Positions 53,269-61,192 of a stretch of 62,191 bases of DNA are shown here, piece after piece (the first letter of the stretch is position 1; each line of letters begins with the position of its first letter). This DNA is from a virus. The stretch is from positions 1 through 62,191 of IMG/VR virus record IMGVR_UViG_3300032561_000021. One strand, 5' to 3'. Under the pieces are notes generated by a model. The model worked only from the letters and a program-made list of their open reading frames with translations. It did no database searches and was not told the DNA's origin. The position numbers were made by a program, and so were the translations under genes.

Positions 53269-53891
53269 TCTTAACAGTAGGCGATAGTTTTACATATGGT
53301 GAAGAACTGACTAACAGAACTTTGGATGCATGGCCGTATGTATTGTCTCGATTATTAAGCAATGAAGTATTAAACTTAGGTAAAGGTGCTGGTAGTAATC
53401 AATATATAGTTCGCACAGTAATCGAAGAAACTGCTAAACAAAAGTTTGATTTAGTTATCATTGGGTGGAGCGATACTAGCAGAATTGAAACGTGGACTAA
53501 CGGTATGCCTATTTGTATTAATCACAATGGCCGTCGCGGTATACCGTGGGTACCAGCATATTACAAGTACAGCTATGATGAAAAGTTTAGTTTTCGCACA
53601 TGGTTTACGCAGGTATTAGTATTACAACAATATCTAATTAGTATCAATCAACCGTATTTATTTGTAAATGTTGCAGGATTGCAAGGTCACTTTGAATTAT
53701 ACAAAGATGATTTTTTGTTCTTGTGGGACAAATATAAAGTTGAAAATTATGTAGGTTGGCCAATTAATGGCATGTTAGAGTTTCAGGGCGATTGTCCCAA
53801 AGGTCCAGGCGGTCATCCTCTAGAATTAGGACACGAACGAATAGCAGAAAAAATCAATGAACATATTAGGAATCTCGGCTGGCTTCCATGA
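53265..53891 (+). CDS. SGNH/GDSL-like hydrolase family protein
   Basis: A 208-residue protein and a close relative of the one at 4808. It begins ILTVGDSFTYGEEL (compare GCSFTYGDEL). GAGSNQYIVRT and GWSDTSRIE are the Gly and N blocks. The last block is GGHPLELGHERIAEKI, lacking the usual Asp. Its start overlaps the microprotein stop as ATGA and its 3' end overlaps the carbamoyltransferase by 35 bp. Probably co-translated with both. Confidence 0.75.
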   Translation: MILTVGDSFTYGEELTNRTLDAWPYVLSRLLSNEVLNLGKGAGSNQYIVRTVIEETAKQKFDLVIIGWSDTSRIETWTNGMPICINHNGRRGIPWVPAYYKYSYDEKFSFRTWFTQVLVLQQYLISINQPYLFVNVAGLQGHFELYKDDFLFLWDKYKVENYVGWPINGMLEFQGDCPKGPGGHPLELGHERIAEKINEHIRNLGWLP

Positions 53892-55347
53892 TGCTGCCGC
53901 TACAGTATTAAACAATCAAGGTGAAATCTTATTTGCTGGGCATTCAGAACGCTACAGCAGAATCAAGAACGATCCCAACATTGACACAGGACTTATTGTA
54001 GATATCCGCGGCTACTGTAGTTATAACGATATTGAATCGATTGCCTACTACGAAACTCCCTGGAAGAAACAACTACGACAATTATACAGCGGGCAAGGCT
54101 TTGAATGGAATAAACTAAGTGCTCGTCGGATTGTGCAGGATCAACTACACTCAATGCTAACACACAAGGTTCCTGTTATTACTTGCAATCATCATTTAAG
54201 TCACGCGGCCGCAGGATTCCAAACAAGCCCATTTGATCGTGCTACAGTGGTTGTTATTGATGCTATAGGTGAATGGGACACTATCAGTATTATTGGTGCA
54301 GAGTATGTTGATGGTCGTGCAACATATAAAGTGTTGTGGAAGCAAAAATATCCGCATAGCATTGGGCTATTTTATAGTGCAATGACACAAGAAGCAGGAC
54401 TAAAGCCCAACGAAGATGAATACATCTTAATGGGCATGAGCGCATATGGTAGTCGGGTAGCAAGCGCCTGGATGAAGATGCGGTTAGTGGCCGATGAGAA
54501 TGAAGTGATATTCAGAGAAAACTTACATACCGGATCCAATTACGAGTGGGGCAGACATTTTGACGACAAAGACGTTGCCAGTTCTGCACAGGATTTATGT
54601 GAGAATTTGATATATAATGTAATGCGTCGTGCAAAGGATTTTAACTGGAGCACGAACTTGTGTTACATGGGCGGTGTTGCCCTTAACTGTTTAGCTAATA
54701 GAAACCTCGGTGAGTATTTTGAAAAAATTTGGATCATGCCTAATCCTGGCGATGCTGGTAGTAGCCTTGGTGCAGCCGCGCTTGCTTACGGCGGACGAGT
54801 TGAGTTTAAAGACGCATTTCTTGGTACAGACATTAGCGGACCGTACCCTGTCAATGCCGTCCTTGATAGTTTACTCAGCGATAAAATCACTGGAGTTGCT
54901 TCCGGAAGAGCAGAATTTGGACCCAGAGCTCTCGGCAACCGAAGTCTCCTTGCCGACCCAAGAGGACCCGATATAAAGGATCGAGTAAATGCAATTAAAA
55001 AACGACAAGAATTTAGACCTTTCGCCCCAATTATTTTGGAGGAGCATGTTAATGATTATTTTAATATGCCTCGTAGCTTCGTTAATACTAGGTATATGCA
55101 AGTCATCGGTACTTGTCGGTATCCTGACTTATTTCCTGCTATCGTTCATTATGATGGGACTAGTCGTATACAGACAGTACCAAAAGATGGTTCGGGAATC
55201 CGCGAACTACTAGAAAAGTGGTATGTGGTAACAGGCTGTCCTATGTTACTTAACACTAGCTTAAACATCAAAGGCGAGCCATTAGTAAACACCCGTGCAG
55301 ATGCTGAAGCATTTGAAAAACATTATGGAGTAAGAGTACATTCCTAA
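53857..55347 (+). CDS. NodU/CmcH-type carbamoyltransferase
   Basis: A 496-residue protein. N-terminal Kae1-like domain: ILGISAGFHDAAA, HHLSHAAAGF near residues 112-121 with metal-binding His, VVVIDAIGEWD and PHSIGLFYSA. C-terminal YrdC-like-associated region: GRAEFGPRALGNRS near residues 350-363, then RQEFRPFAPIILEE and PMLLNTSLNIKGEP. These are hallmark motifs. The family uses carbamoyl phosphate and ATP to put a carbamoyl group on sugars or antibiotics. It probably decorates the glycan made by the island. The last codons are duplicated as part of a 20-bp tandem repeat and a homing endonuclease follows directly. Confidence 0.92.
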   Translation: MNILGISAGFHDAAATVLNNQGEILFAGHSERYSRIKNDPNIDTGLIVDIRGYCSYNDIESIAYYETPWKKQLRQLYSGQGFEWNKLSARRIVQDQLHSMLTHKVPVITCNHHLSHAAAGFQTSPFDRATVVVIDAIGEWDTISIIGAEYVDGRATYKVLWKQKYPHSIGLFYSAMTQEAGLKPNEDEYILMGMSAYGSRVASAWMKMRLVADENEVIFRENLHTGSNYEWGRHFDDKDVASSAQDLCENLIYNVMRRAKDFNWSTNLCYMGGVALNCLANRNLGEYFEKIWIMPNPGDAGSSLGAAALAYGGRVEFKDAFLGTDISGPYPVNAVLDSLLSDKITGVASGRAEFGPRALGNRSLLADPRGPDIKDRVNAIKKRQEFRPFAPIILEEHVNDYFNMPRSFVNTRYMQVIGTCRYPDLFPAIVHYDGTSRIQTVPKDGSGIRELLEKWYVVTGCPMLLNTSLNIKGEPLVNTRADAEAFEKHYGVRVHS

Positions 55348-55384
55348 ATGTTAGGTTAATGGCATAAATGTTAGGTTAATGGCA
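55345..55384. repeat. Tandem 20-bp direct repeat at the end of the carbamoyltransferase gene
   Basis: TAAATGTTAGGTTAATGGCA occurs twice in exact tandem (55345-55364 and 55365-55384). The first copy begins at the stop codon of the carbamoyltransferase. It lies just before a homing endonuclease gene, so it may mark an insertion or repair event. Confidence 0.85.
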
Positions 55385-55389
55385 CAGAA

Positions 55390-55399
55390 TGATAAATAT
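55390..55399 (+). promoter_or_regulatory. T4-type late promoter motif TGATAAATAT before the homing endonuclease
   Basis: The core GATAAATA lies 19 bp before ATG 55418, with AGGAG in between. It gives this mobile gene its own late expression inside an island otherwise without such motifs. Confidence 0.6.
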
Positions 55400-55417
55400 C
55401 TATGCAGGAGAAAAGAT

Positions 55418-56032
55418 ATGGACTCATTCGTTTATAAATGGACAAATAAAACATTAAACAAGATTTACGTAGGATTTCACAAAGGGACAGAGACCGATGG
55501 ATATGTATGTTCCTCTGCGTCGAACAAATTTTGGGAAGATTTTAATAACCCCGAATATATTTGGCAGAGAGAAATATTATATAAAGGTACTATGAAAGAA
55601 TGCCAGGAATACGAAAGTTCTCTATTAGATAAGTTAGATATTACGTCAGAGGATATTTATAACCAGAGAAATAATATAATGTTTAATTTAGACGATGAAG
55701 TAAGAACTAAATTAAGCAAATCTGCTAAAAAAAGAAATCAAAACCCAGAATATATCAAAAAATTGAGAGACGCATCGGTTGCCCTATGGAAAGACCCTGC
55801 ACATAGAAAAAGAATAACCGAAACGCACACAGGGAAAACCGTAAGCGCAGAGACCAAAGAAAAAATACGACAAGCCCGTACAAAGCAAATTATTACTAAA
55901 GAATCTCGGGAAAAATCTGCAAATACTATTAAATCAAAATCTAACGTAGTATGCCCGCATTGTAAAACAGAAGGCAGATACCCGGGGAGTATGAAAAAAC
56001 ATCATTTTGATAATTGTAAGGAGAAATTATGA
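55418..56032 (+). CDS. GIY-YIG/NUMOD3 homing endonuclease
   Basis: A 204-residue protein; start at ATG 55418 after the ribosome site GGAG, following a late promoter. The frame runs back to 55379 but the upstream ATG precedes the promoter. N-terminus FVYKWTN then NKIYVGFHKG is a GIY-YIG variant; E in YESSLLDKL may bind metal. Residues about 100-170 contain NUMOD3-like DNA-binding units (SAKKRNQNPEYIKKLRDAS and HTGKTVSAETKEKIRQAR). The end CPHCKTEG then HHFDNC is a zinc finger. This is a free-standing mobile gene; it overlaps the next gene by 4 bp. Confidence 0.85.
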   Translation: MDSFVYKWTNKTLNKIYVGFHKGTETDGYVCSSASNKFWEDFNNPEYIWQREILYKGTMKECQEYESSLLDKLDITSEDIYNQRNNIMFNLDDEVRTKLSKSAKKRNQNPEYIKKLRDASVALWKDPAHRKRITETHTGKTVSAETKEKIRQARTKQIITKESREKSANTIKSKSNVVCPHCKTEGRYPGSMKKHHFDNCKEKL

Positions 56033-56388
56033 GTTTTGATTGGAAGGCACCAACAACTATGCTACTCGGGAGGTGGCAACCATGGCATGCAGGCCATCGT
56101 GCGCTATTTGATCGTGCCGTTGCTAAAACTGGACAAGTGTGTATTATGATTCGAGACTGTGAAGGATGGAATGACAGTAATCCTTTTAAAAAAGAAGAAG
56201 TAGAAAACTTTATACACGCAAACTTAAAGGAAAAATATGACGGACAGTATTGCATTTTATTTGTTCCTAACATTACAAATATCACTTATGGTCGTAATGT
56301 TGGTTATAAAATTGAAAACGAAGTATTCGACGAAGATACCCACGCAATCTCAGCAACCGATATTAGAAAGTCGATGGGCCTCAAATGA
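56029..56388 (+). CDS. Small cytidylyltransferase-like nucleotidyltransferase
   Basis: A 119-residue protein. LLGRWQPWHAGHRALF carries the HxGH nucleotide-binding motif (H20, H23) and the end ISATDIRKSMG matches the ISxTxIR motif of the nucleotidyltransferase superfamily (NMN, pantetheine-phosphate and glycerol-phosphate transferases). It is shorter than most stand-alone members (about 130-160 residues). It starts in an ATGA overlap with the homing endonuclease, and the next gene, an APS-kinase-like fusion, also overlaps by 4 bp. Together they could activate a sugar, lipid head group or sulfate. Confidence 0.8.
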   Translation: MSFDWKAPTTMLLGRWQPWHAGHRALFDRAVAKTGQVCIMIRDCEGWNDSNPFKKEEVENFIHANLKEKYDGQYCILFVPNITNITYGRNVGYKIENEVFDEDTHAISATDIRKSMGLK

Positions 56389-57008
56389 CAAAAAAAATAC
56401 TTGTGATGGGACTACCGGGCTCTGGTAAAACTACACTGAGTCAAGAACTAGTTAAGAAGTTGATGCTTAACCACACAGTTGCGTGGTTTAATGCAGATAC
56501 AGTACGTGAACAATTTAACGACTGGGACTTTAGTGTAGAAGGAAGAACACGACAAGTTGAGCGTATGAGTAAGTTAGCAGATGAATCCAATGCAGACTTT
56601 GCTATATGTGACTTTGTGTGCCCTACAGAAGAACTGAGAAAAATATTTAAAGCAGATATTTTAATCTGGATGGACACAATTGAAGCAGGTCGATTTGAAG
56701 ATACCAACAAGGTATTTGTTAAACCTACTAGTGCTACTTACCACGTAACTGATTGGTCTGATAAATGGGTTCGAGCAATTGCCGCAGACTTAACACAAGC
56801 ACCTAGTGATAGCAATTTACGCAGTATAGTAAAAGCCATAAGTTGGCGTACTCTTGGAACGTTTGATACCTTTGTGCTTAGTTGGTTAATTACTGGCGAA
56901 GTTAAACTGGCTGTGGCCATTGGCGGAACGGAAGTATTTACCAAGATGTTCTTGTACTGGGCCCACGAGCGTGTATGGAATAAAATTAAATTTGGAAAAA
57001 CTACCTAA
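56385..57008 (+). CDS. APS-kinase-like P-loop kinase fused to a DUF2061 membrane domain
   Basis: A 207-residue protein. Residues 1-140: GLPGSGKTT P-loop (G9-T17), then WFNADTVREQFNDWDFS, FAICDFVCP and LIWMDTIEAGRFEDTNKVF, all as in adenylylsulfate kinase (CysC). Residues about 148-203 form a DUF2061 domain: SIVKAISWRTLGTFDTFVLS, a hydrophobic stretch, and HERVWNKIKFG. DUF2061 proteins have two predicted membrane helices. The fusion would place the kinase at the membrane. It could make PAPS for sulfation or phosphorylate another nucleotide. It converges with the minus-strand glycosyltransferase, overlapping by 8 bp. Confidence 0.8.
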   Translation: MTKKILVMGLPGSGKTTLSQELVKKLMLNHTVAWFNADTVREQFNDWDFSVEGRTRQVERMSKLADESNADFAICDFVCPTEELRKIFKADILIWMDTIEAGRFEDTNKVFVKPTSATYHVTDWSDKWVRAIAADLTQAPSDSNLRSIVKAISWRTLGTFDTFVLSWLITGEVKLAVAIGGTEVFTKMFLYWAHERVWNKIKFGKTT

Positions 57009-58152
57009 GATATTCAGGCATAGCATTTTTAAGATTAGTAACTAGTTCGTTCCAACAGTCATCTAAGAATTCGTTACTATAAAATCTATTATAATTGTGA
57101 TCTAGTACTTCTTGCATATCAATTAACATGTCCTGCAATTCTTCTAAGCTATATGCACAGATCTTATTCATAGTATTACCAATTGCAGTCATGCGCTCAA
57201 TGGGATCTTCTATATCGTCATAACTTTCGTCGATCCACTTATCAAATGTTTTAAATCCATACTCACGTAGGTATTTTAAATTATGTGCAGGCCCTACTAA
57301 TACAAAAGGCATTTTACTTATAATAGGTTTAAATATTTTTTCTGTTAGATGGTGTTTACTTTCCCAGTAGCAGGTTTCAGTTACCAAGTAGCAAAAACTT
57401 TCTTGGGTTTCTTTTACTGCACTTAATACAAAACTATGATTTGGAATAAATGCTTGGTCTTGATAATCGATGCGTAATGGCAATGATATATTTGCAATAT
57501 TTGCTTCTGCTTCTGTAGCAAGTTCGGCCGTAATTAACTTGTTGGTAACTGCCAGTGCTAAGTTTTCTTGATATGTGCCACCATCGGGACATACATCATT
57601 ATAACTAACGTAACCTTGATCTAGTAGATCTCGTTTGCATAGTTCGTTAATCAGTATAGTACGATATACTCGTGTGCTACTGGTTAACCGATTAAACGAA
57701 ATATATTTTTTGGTTAATTTACGGTCTGCCGGCGCTACCAAGTCGGCACAATAGCGATACCCGCGGAACCAATCGTGTGCAGCAAATGCATGATGGAAGT
57801 AGTAGGCAGTTTCCCATTTGTATTTTTCTTTAAGTTTATCTAATGGTACACTATTTTTTTCGGTCGTAACAAGAACAAATGGGCCGGCATAGTTGTTTTG
57901 GATATAATCAAACAAGCCGTGATTATATTCACCATAAATTGGTTCTTGGTCGTAGAAGATAAACATTGGGTTATTGTATACTGTTTGAGCAGGATCAAAT
58001 GGGTCAAACGATGGGTGAACATCGTCGGATATGCGCTCTACATTCTCTGGTTGAGTTGAACCATAAGGTGTTAGGTAAATTAGCCGTCGATATGCTACAA
58101 TGTTTTTTAATTGCAGGAAAATGTTTTCGTAATGACTATGGATATTATACAT
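57001..58152 (-). CDS. Glycosyltransferase-like protein (fucosyltransferase/exostosin-type C-terminal region)
   Basis: A 383-residue protein, the only leftward gene between 7.7 and 61 kb. It has FIFYDQEPIYGEYN near residue 68, KYISFNRLTSSTRVYR near residue 150 and a C-terminal region LTEKIFKPIISKMPFVLVG, YLREYGFKTF, WIDESYD that matches the protein at 47960. FSxNR and TEK-KP segments suit nucleotide-sugar binding. Its ATG (58152-58150) overlaps the ATG of the rightward neighbour (58151-58153) in the tetramer CATG, so promoter and ribosome site lie inside the other gene. Confidence 0.75.
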   Translation of the reverse strand: MYNIHSHYENIFLQLKNIVAYRRLIYLTPYGSTQPENVERISDDVHPSFDPFDPAQTVYNNPMFIFYDQEPIYGEYNHGLFDYIQNNYAGPFVLVTTEKNSVPLDKLKEKYKWETAYYFHHAFAAHDWFRGYRYCADLVAPADRKLTKKYISFNRLTSSTRVYRTILINELCKRDLLDQGYVSYNDVCPDGGTYQENLALAVTNKLITAELATEAEANIANISLPLRIDYQDQAFIPNHSFVLSAVKETQESFCYLVTETCYWESKHHLTEKIFKPIISKMPFVLVGPAHNLKYLREYGFKTFDKWIDESYDDIEDPIERMTAIGNTMNKICAYSLEELQDMLIDMQEVLDHNYNRFYSNEFLDDCWNELVTNLKNAMPEYLR

Positions 58153-61100
58153 GTTTGATGTTTTTTATTGTGGACCAAAACCGGGCTTGTTTGCTTTTGA
58201 ACAACCTGCGACTAGCCTTGAGGATGCGGCCAGTAAGAGTAGAACAACATACTACTGGTATATTTATGGACTCAATGATTACACAGGATTTGATTTTGAT
58301 TATGTTCCTGTTCCGTGGCAAAGTCAATTTATTCATGTATGGCCCAATCAGTATCAACCCAACGGAGAAGTGTACCTAGCGCAAAAGACCAACAGTGGCG
58401 AGTTCCATTTCCATAGTGAACAAGGTGTGCATAGACTGCCGGACCCTACCTACTGGAATATTCCCAACACCGTGGATCCCGCAAGCATTGATTGGCGTTG
58501 GTGCCCGGACCCAGCAGATCCTCCTTACAATTATGTGTTTGGTAACCAATGGCATCCTGGCACAATAGATCCTACTGCTACGTATTGTATTCCTGGCGCT
58601 ACAGAATCTAAGTTCGTGCATGACTTTGTTGTAACTGTTAAGCCCAACATGGAACGATGGGAAATCCTAGACGATATCACTGGATTTGATTATAGTTGGA
58701 AACCAGATCCTACAGAGCCTCCTTACATTTATGTATTTGGTAATCAATGGCTAACTCCTGAACAACGTCCTGCACTACAATATCGGGTAGCTGGAGCCAC
58801 ACAATACAAATACCTAGATGAACCTAAAGCAACACGCATGGACCATCCTGGTAAGTTTAAGACACATTATCTCTGTGAGTTCGATTACTCGTGGGAGCCT
58901 GATCCCGGAAGCCCTCCTTACAATTATGTGTTTGGTAACCAGTGGTATCCTGGCGAAGTTATGCCCACGGTAGAATATCCCATGATAGGTGCAACAGAAA
59001 CCAAGTTCATGGATATACCTGCTAGGCTATTAGAGAAACATGATAATCACTGGCATACACTAGTAGATTGTGAGTTTGATTATAGTTGGCTACCAGATCC
59101 GGGCGATACACCTTACATATATGTGTTTGGTAACCAGTGGTACCCTGCAGAAGTAATGCCCACAGTAGAATATACTGTACCCGGGGCAACTGAACGCAAG
59201 TACATGGATGTAAATCCTGCTCGGCTAATAGCAGATATGTCTCTATGGACCGTCCCCGAGGAAATTGATCAAACTAATATAGACTTTACATGGTGTCCGC
59301 ATCCTAACGATGAACCCTACATACATCACTTTGGGTCAGACTATCAGATTAGTACCGGACTCATGTATACAGTCCCTGGTGCAACAGAGCCCAAGTTTGA
59401 AAGCGAGCCTCCTAAATTAGAAAAAGAAAAGACTGCGGTTACTGCGCTAGATATCTTCTTTATAGATAAGAATAACGCTACAGCACAGACCAGATTCGAA
59501 CTGTTAAAACAGAAGTATCCTAAAATACACAAGGTACGTTATGCCAACAACATAATGGATACTATCAGTCGTTGTGTTACCCGTGCAAAGACCAATAAGT
59601 TCTGGATCGTAAGTAGTGAATATAACTACACCAACTTTGATTTTGCATGGCATGCAGAACCCTGGCAAACCTACATGACTCATGTATTTCCAAGCCAACA
59701 TCAGAAGTGGTCCGATACATTCTTAATAAACAAATTTGAATTTAACAGACATACCAAGTGGGCAACTACCTTAGAACAATTTCCTAACTTGAACTTTGTA
59801 ACAGATCAAACTGTAAGCAAGCCGGATAACCTGCATAATATCTATTATGTTGATCACGGTAATCCTACTAGCCGTCACCAATATGAATACTTACGCACTC
59901 AGCACCCTGATATTGTCATGACACGTTTCGTAGACAATTATCTAGATACGTTTAAGCGTATTATGACAACAGCGGAAACGGAATACGTGTGGATTGTTAA
60001 CAGCGTATGCGATTACACCCAATTTGATTTTACATGGCAACCTGAGCCTTGGCAAAAAGAAATGATTCATGTATTCCCTAGCGGTATGGAAGATCGTGGA
60101 GACACATTCTATATACACGTAGAATCATTTAAGAAACAAATGATTGAATTAGACCTACTAGATTGGTTTAATGTTATCAATTATTGTCATGACCAAGTGG
60201 TGGAACGATTTGATGCACCTGTGCATTATTACGACACAGACGATCTTGTAACCGAAATTAAAAACTACAAGTTTGAAACTCCCTATGTGACATTTACAAA
60301 CCAAAAAGATATACAGATAGTAATTGCACCCTGCTTATGGACCAAGAAAGACCGCGTAGTTCAGCGGTTATCGCGTGCCGGAGCTACCTGTGTAGTACCA
60401 AGAGATATCAAGGCTGATTTGAAGACGCAAATCTACGATTACCCCTTCATTAGTGACAAGAAACCTATACTAAACGACTACTTTGGCAGCCGCAAAGTTG
60501 GTGGCCTAGACATAGTATACATTAGTAACGGCGAACCAGATGAAGAACGTTGGTACGATCATTTATGCTATCAAAGTAACCATTGGGCAAAATGGGTACG
60601 TGGTGTTAATGGGCGTACAGCCGCTTATCAAGAAGCTGCACGTCAAAGTTCAACACCCTGGTTCTTTGCGGTGTTTGCCAAGTTGGAAGTTTTGGGTAAT
60701 CAATTCCCCTGGTACGACTGGACTCCAGATTACTTCCAAGAGCCCAAACATTATATCTTCAACAGTCGTAACCCTGTAAATGGATTAGAGTATGGGCATC
60801 AGGGAGTAATTTGTTATAACAAGCGACTAGTGCTAGAAAACAATAACCCGGGCATTGACTTTACACTAAGTCAACCACACGAATCAGTTCCTATCCTAAG
60901 TGGCATAGCACACTATAATCAAAGTGAGTGGATGACATGGCGTACTGCGTTCCGCGAAGTAGTTAAGTTAAAACACTTTATGGCAACTGACCCTACCGTA
61001 GAAACAGAACATCGTTTACGTGTATGGTCAGATGAGAATTATCTTAAACATGCAGAATTTGCTGAGTGGAGTGTGCGTGGCGCACTAGATGCTATTGCTT

Positions 61101-61192
61101 ACTATGATGAAGTTGGTGGAGACTACGAGCGGTTAAAACTGAGTTTCGAATGGGCCTGGTTGGAACAACGTTTTAATTCAAGTAAGCGGTAA
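58151..61192 (+). CDS. 1013-residue repeat protein of degenerate GT-A-like modules
   Basis: A long protein made of repeats. A unit of the form FDxxWxPxPWxxxxIHVFPNQ occurs eight times, starting near residues 47, 113, 179, 244, 309, 379, 496 and 625; units 3 to 5 are spaced exactly 65 residues apart and share YVFGNQW. Two fuller modules precede units 7 and 8 (LDIFFIDKNNA and IYYVDHGNP, each then FWIV or VWIV). The last 240 residues match the glycosyltransferase-like protein at 40826 (NGEPDEERW, VRGVNG, NPVNGLEYGHQG). The DGD metal motif is lost in all modules I can see. It may be a carbohydrate-binding or scaffold protein, or use different residues. Confidence 0.75.
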   Translation: MFDVFYCGPKPGLFAFEQPATSLEDAASKSRTTYYWYIYGLNDYTGFDFDYVPVPWQSQFIHVWPNQYQPNGEVYLAQKTNSGEFHFHSEQGVHRLPDPTYWNIPNTVDPASIDWRWCPDPADPPYNYVFGNQWHPGTIDPTATYCIPGATESKFVHDFVVTVKPNMERWEILDDITGFDYSWKPDPTEPPYIYVFGNQWLTPEQRPALQYRVAGATQYKYLDEPKATRMDHPGKFKTHYLCEFDYSWEPDPGSPPYNYVFGNQWYPGEVMPTVEYPMIGATETKFMDIPARLLEKHDNHWHTLVDCEFDYSWLPDPGDTPYIYVFGNQWYPAEVMPTVEYTVPGATERKYMDVNPARLIADMSLWTVPEEIDQTNIDFTWCPHPNDEPYIHHFGSDYQISTGLMYTVPGATEPKFESEPPKLEKEKTAVTALDIFFIDKNNATAQTRFELLKQKYPKIHKVRYANNIMDTISRCVTRAKTNKFWIVSSEYNYTNFDFAWHAEPWQTYMTHVFPSQHQKWSDTFLINKFEFNRHTKWATTLEQFPNLNFVTDQTVSKPDNLHNIYYVDHGNPTSRHQYEYLRTQHPDIVMTRFVDNYLDTFKRIMTTAETEYVWIVNSVCDYTQFDFTWQPEPWQKEMIHVFPSGMEDRGDTFYIHVESFKKQMIELDLLDWFNVINYCHDQVVERFDAPVHYYDTDDLVTEIKNYKFETPYVTFTNQKDIQIVIAPCLWTKKDRVVQRLSRAGATCVVPRDIKADLKTQIYDYPFISDKKPILNDYFGSRKVGGLDIVYISNGEPDEERWYDHLCYQSNHWAKWVRGVNGRTAAYQEAARQSSTPWFFAVFAKLEVLGNQFPWYDWTPDYFQEPKHYIFNSRNPVNGLEYGHQGVICYNKRLVLENNNPGIDFTLSQPHESVPILSGIAHYNQSEWMTWRTAFREVVKLKHFMATDPTVETEHRLRVWSDENYLKHAEFAEWSVRGALDAIAYYDEVGGDYERLKLSFEWAWLEQRFNSSKR

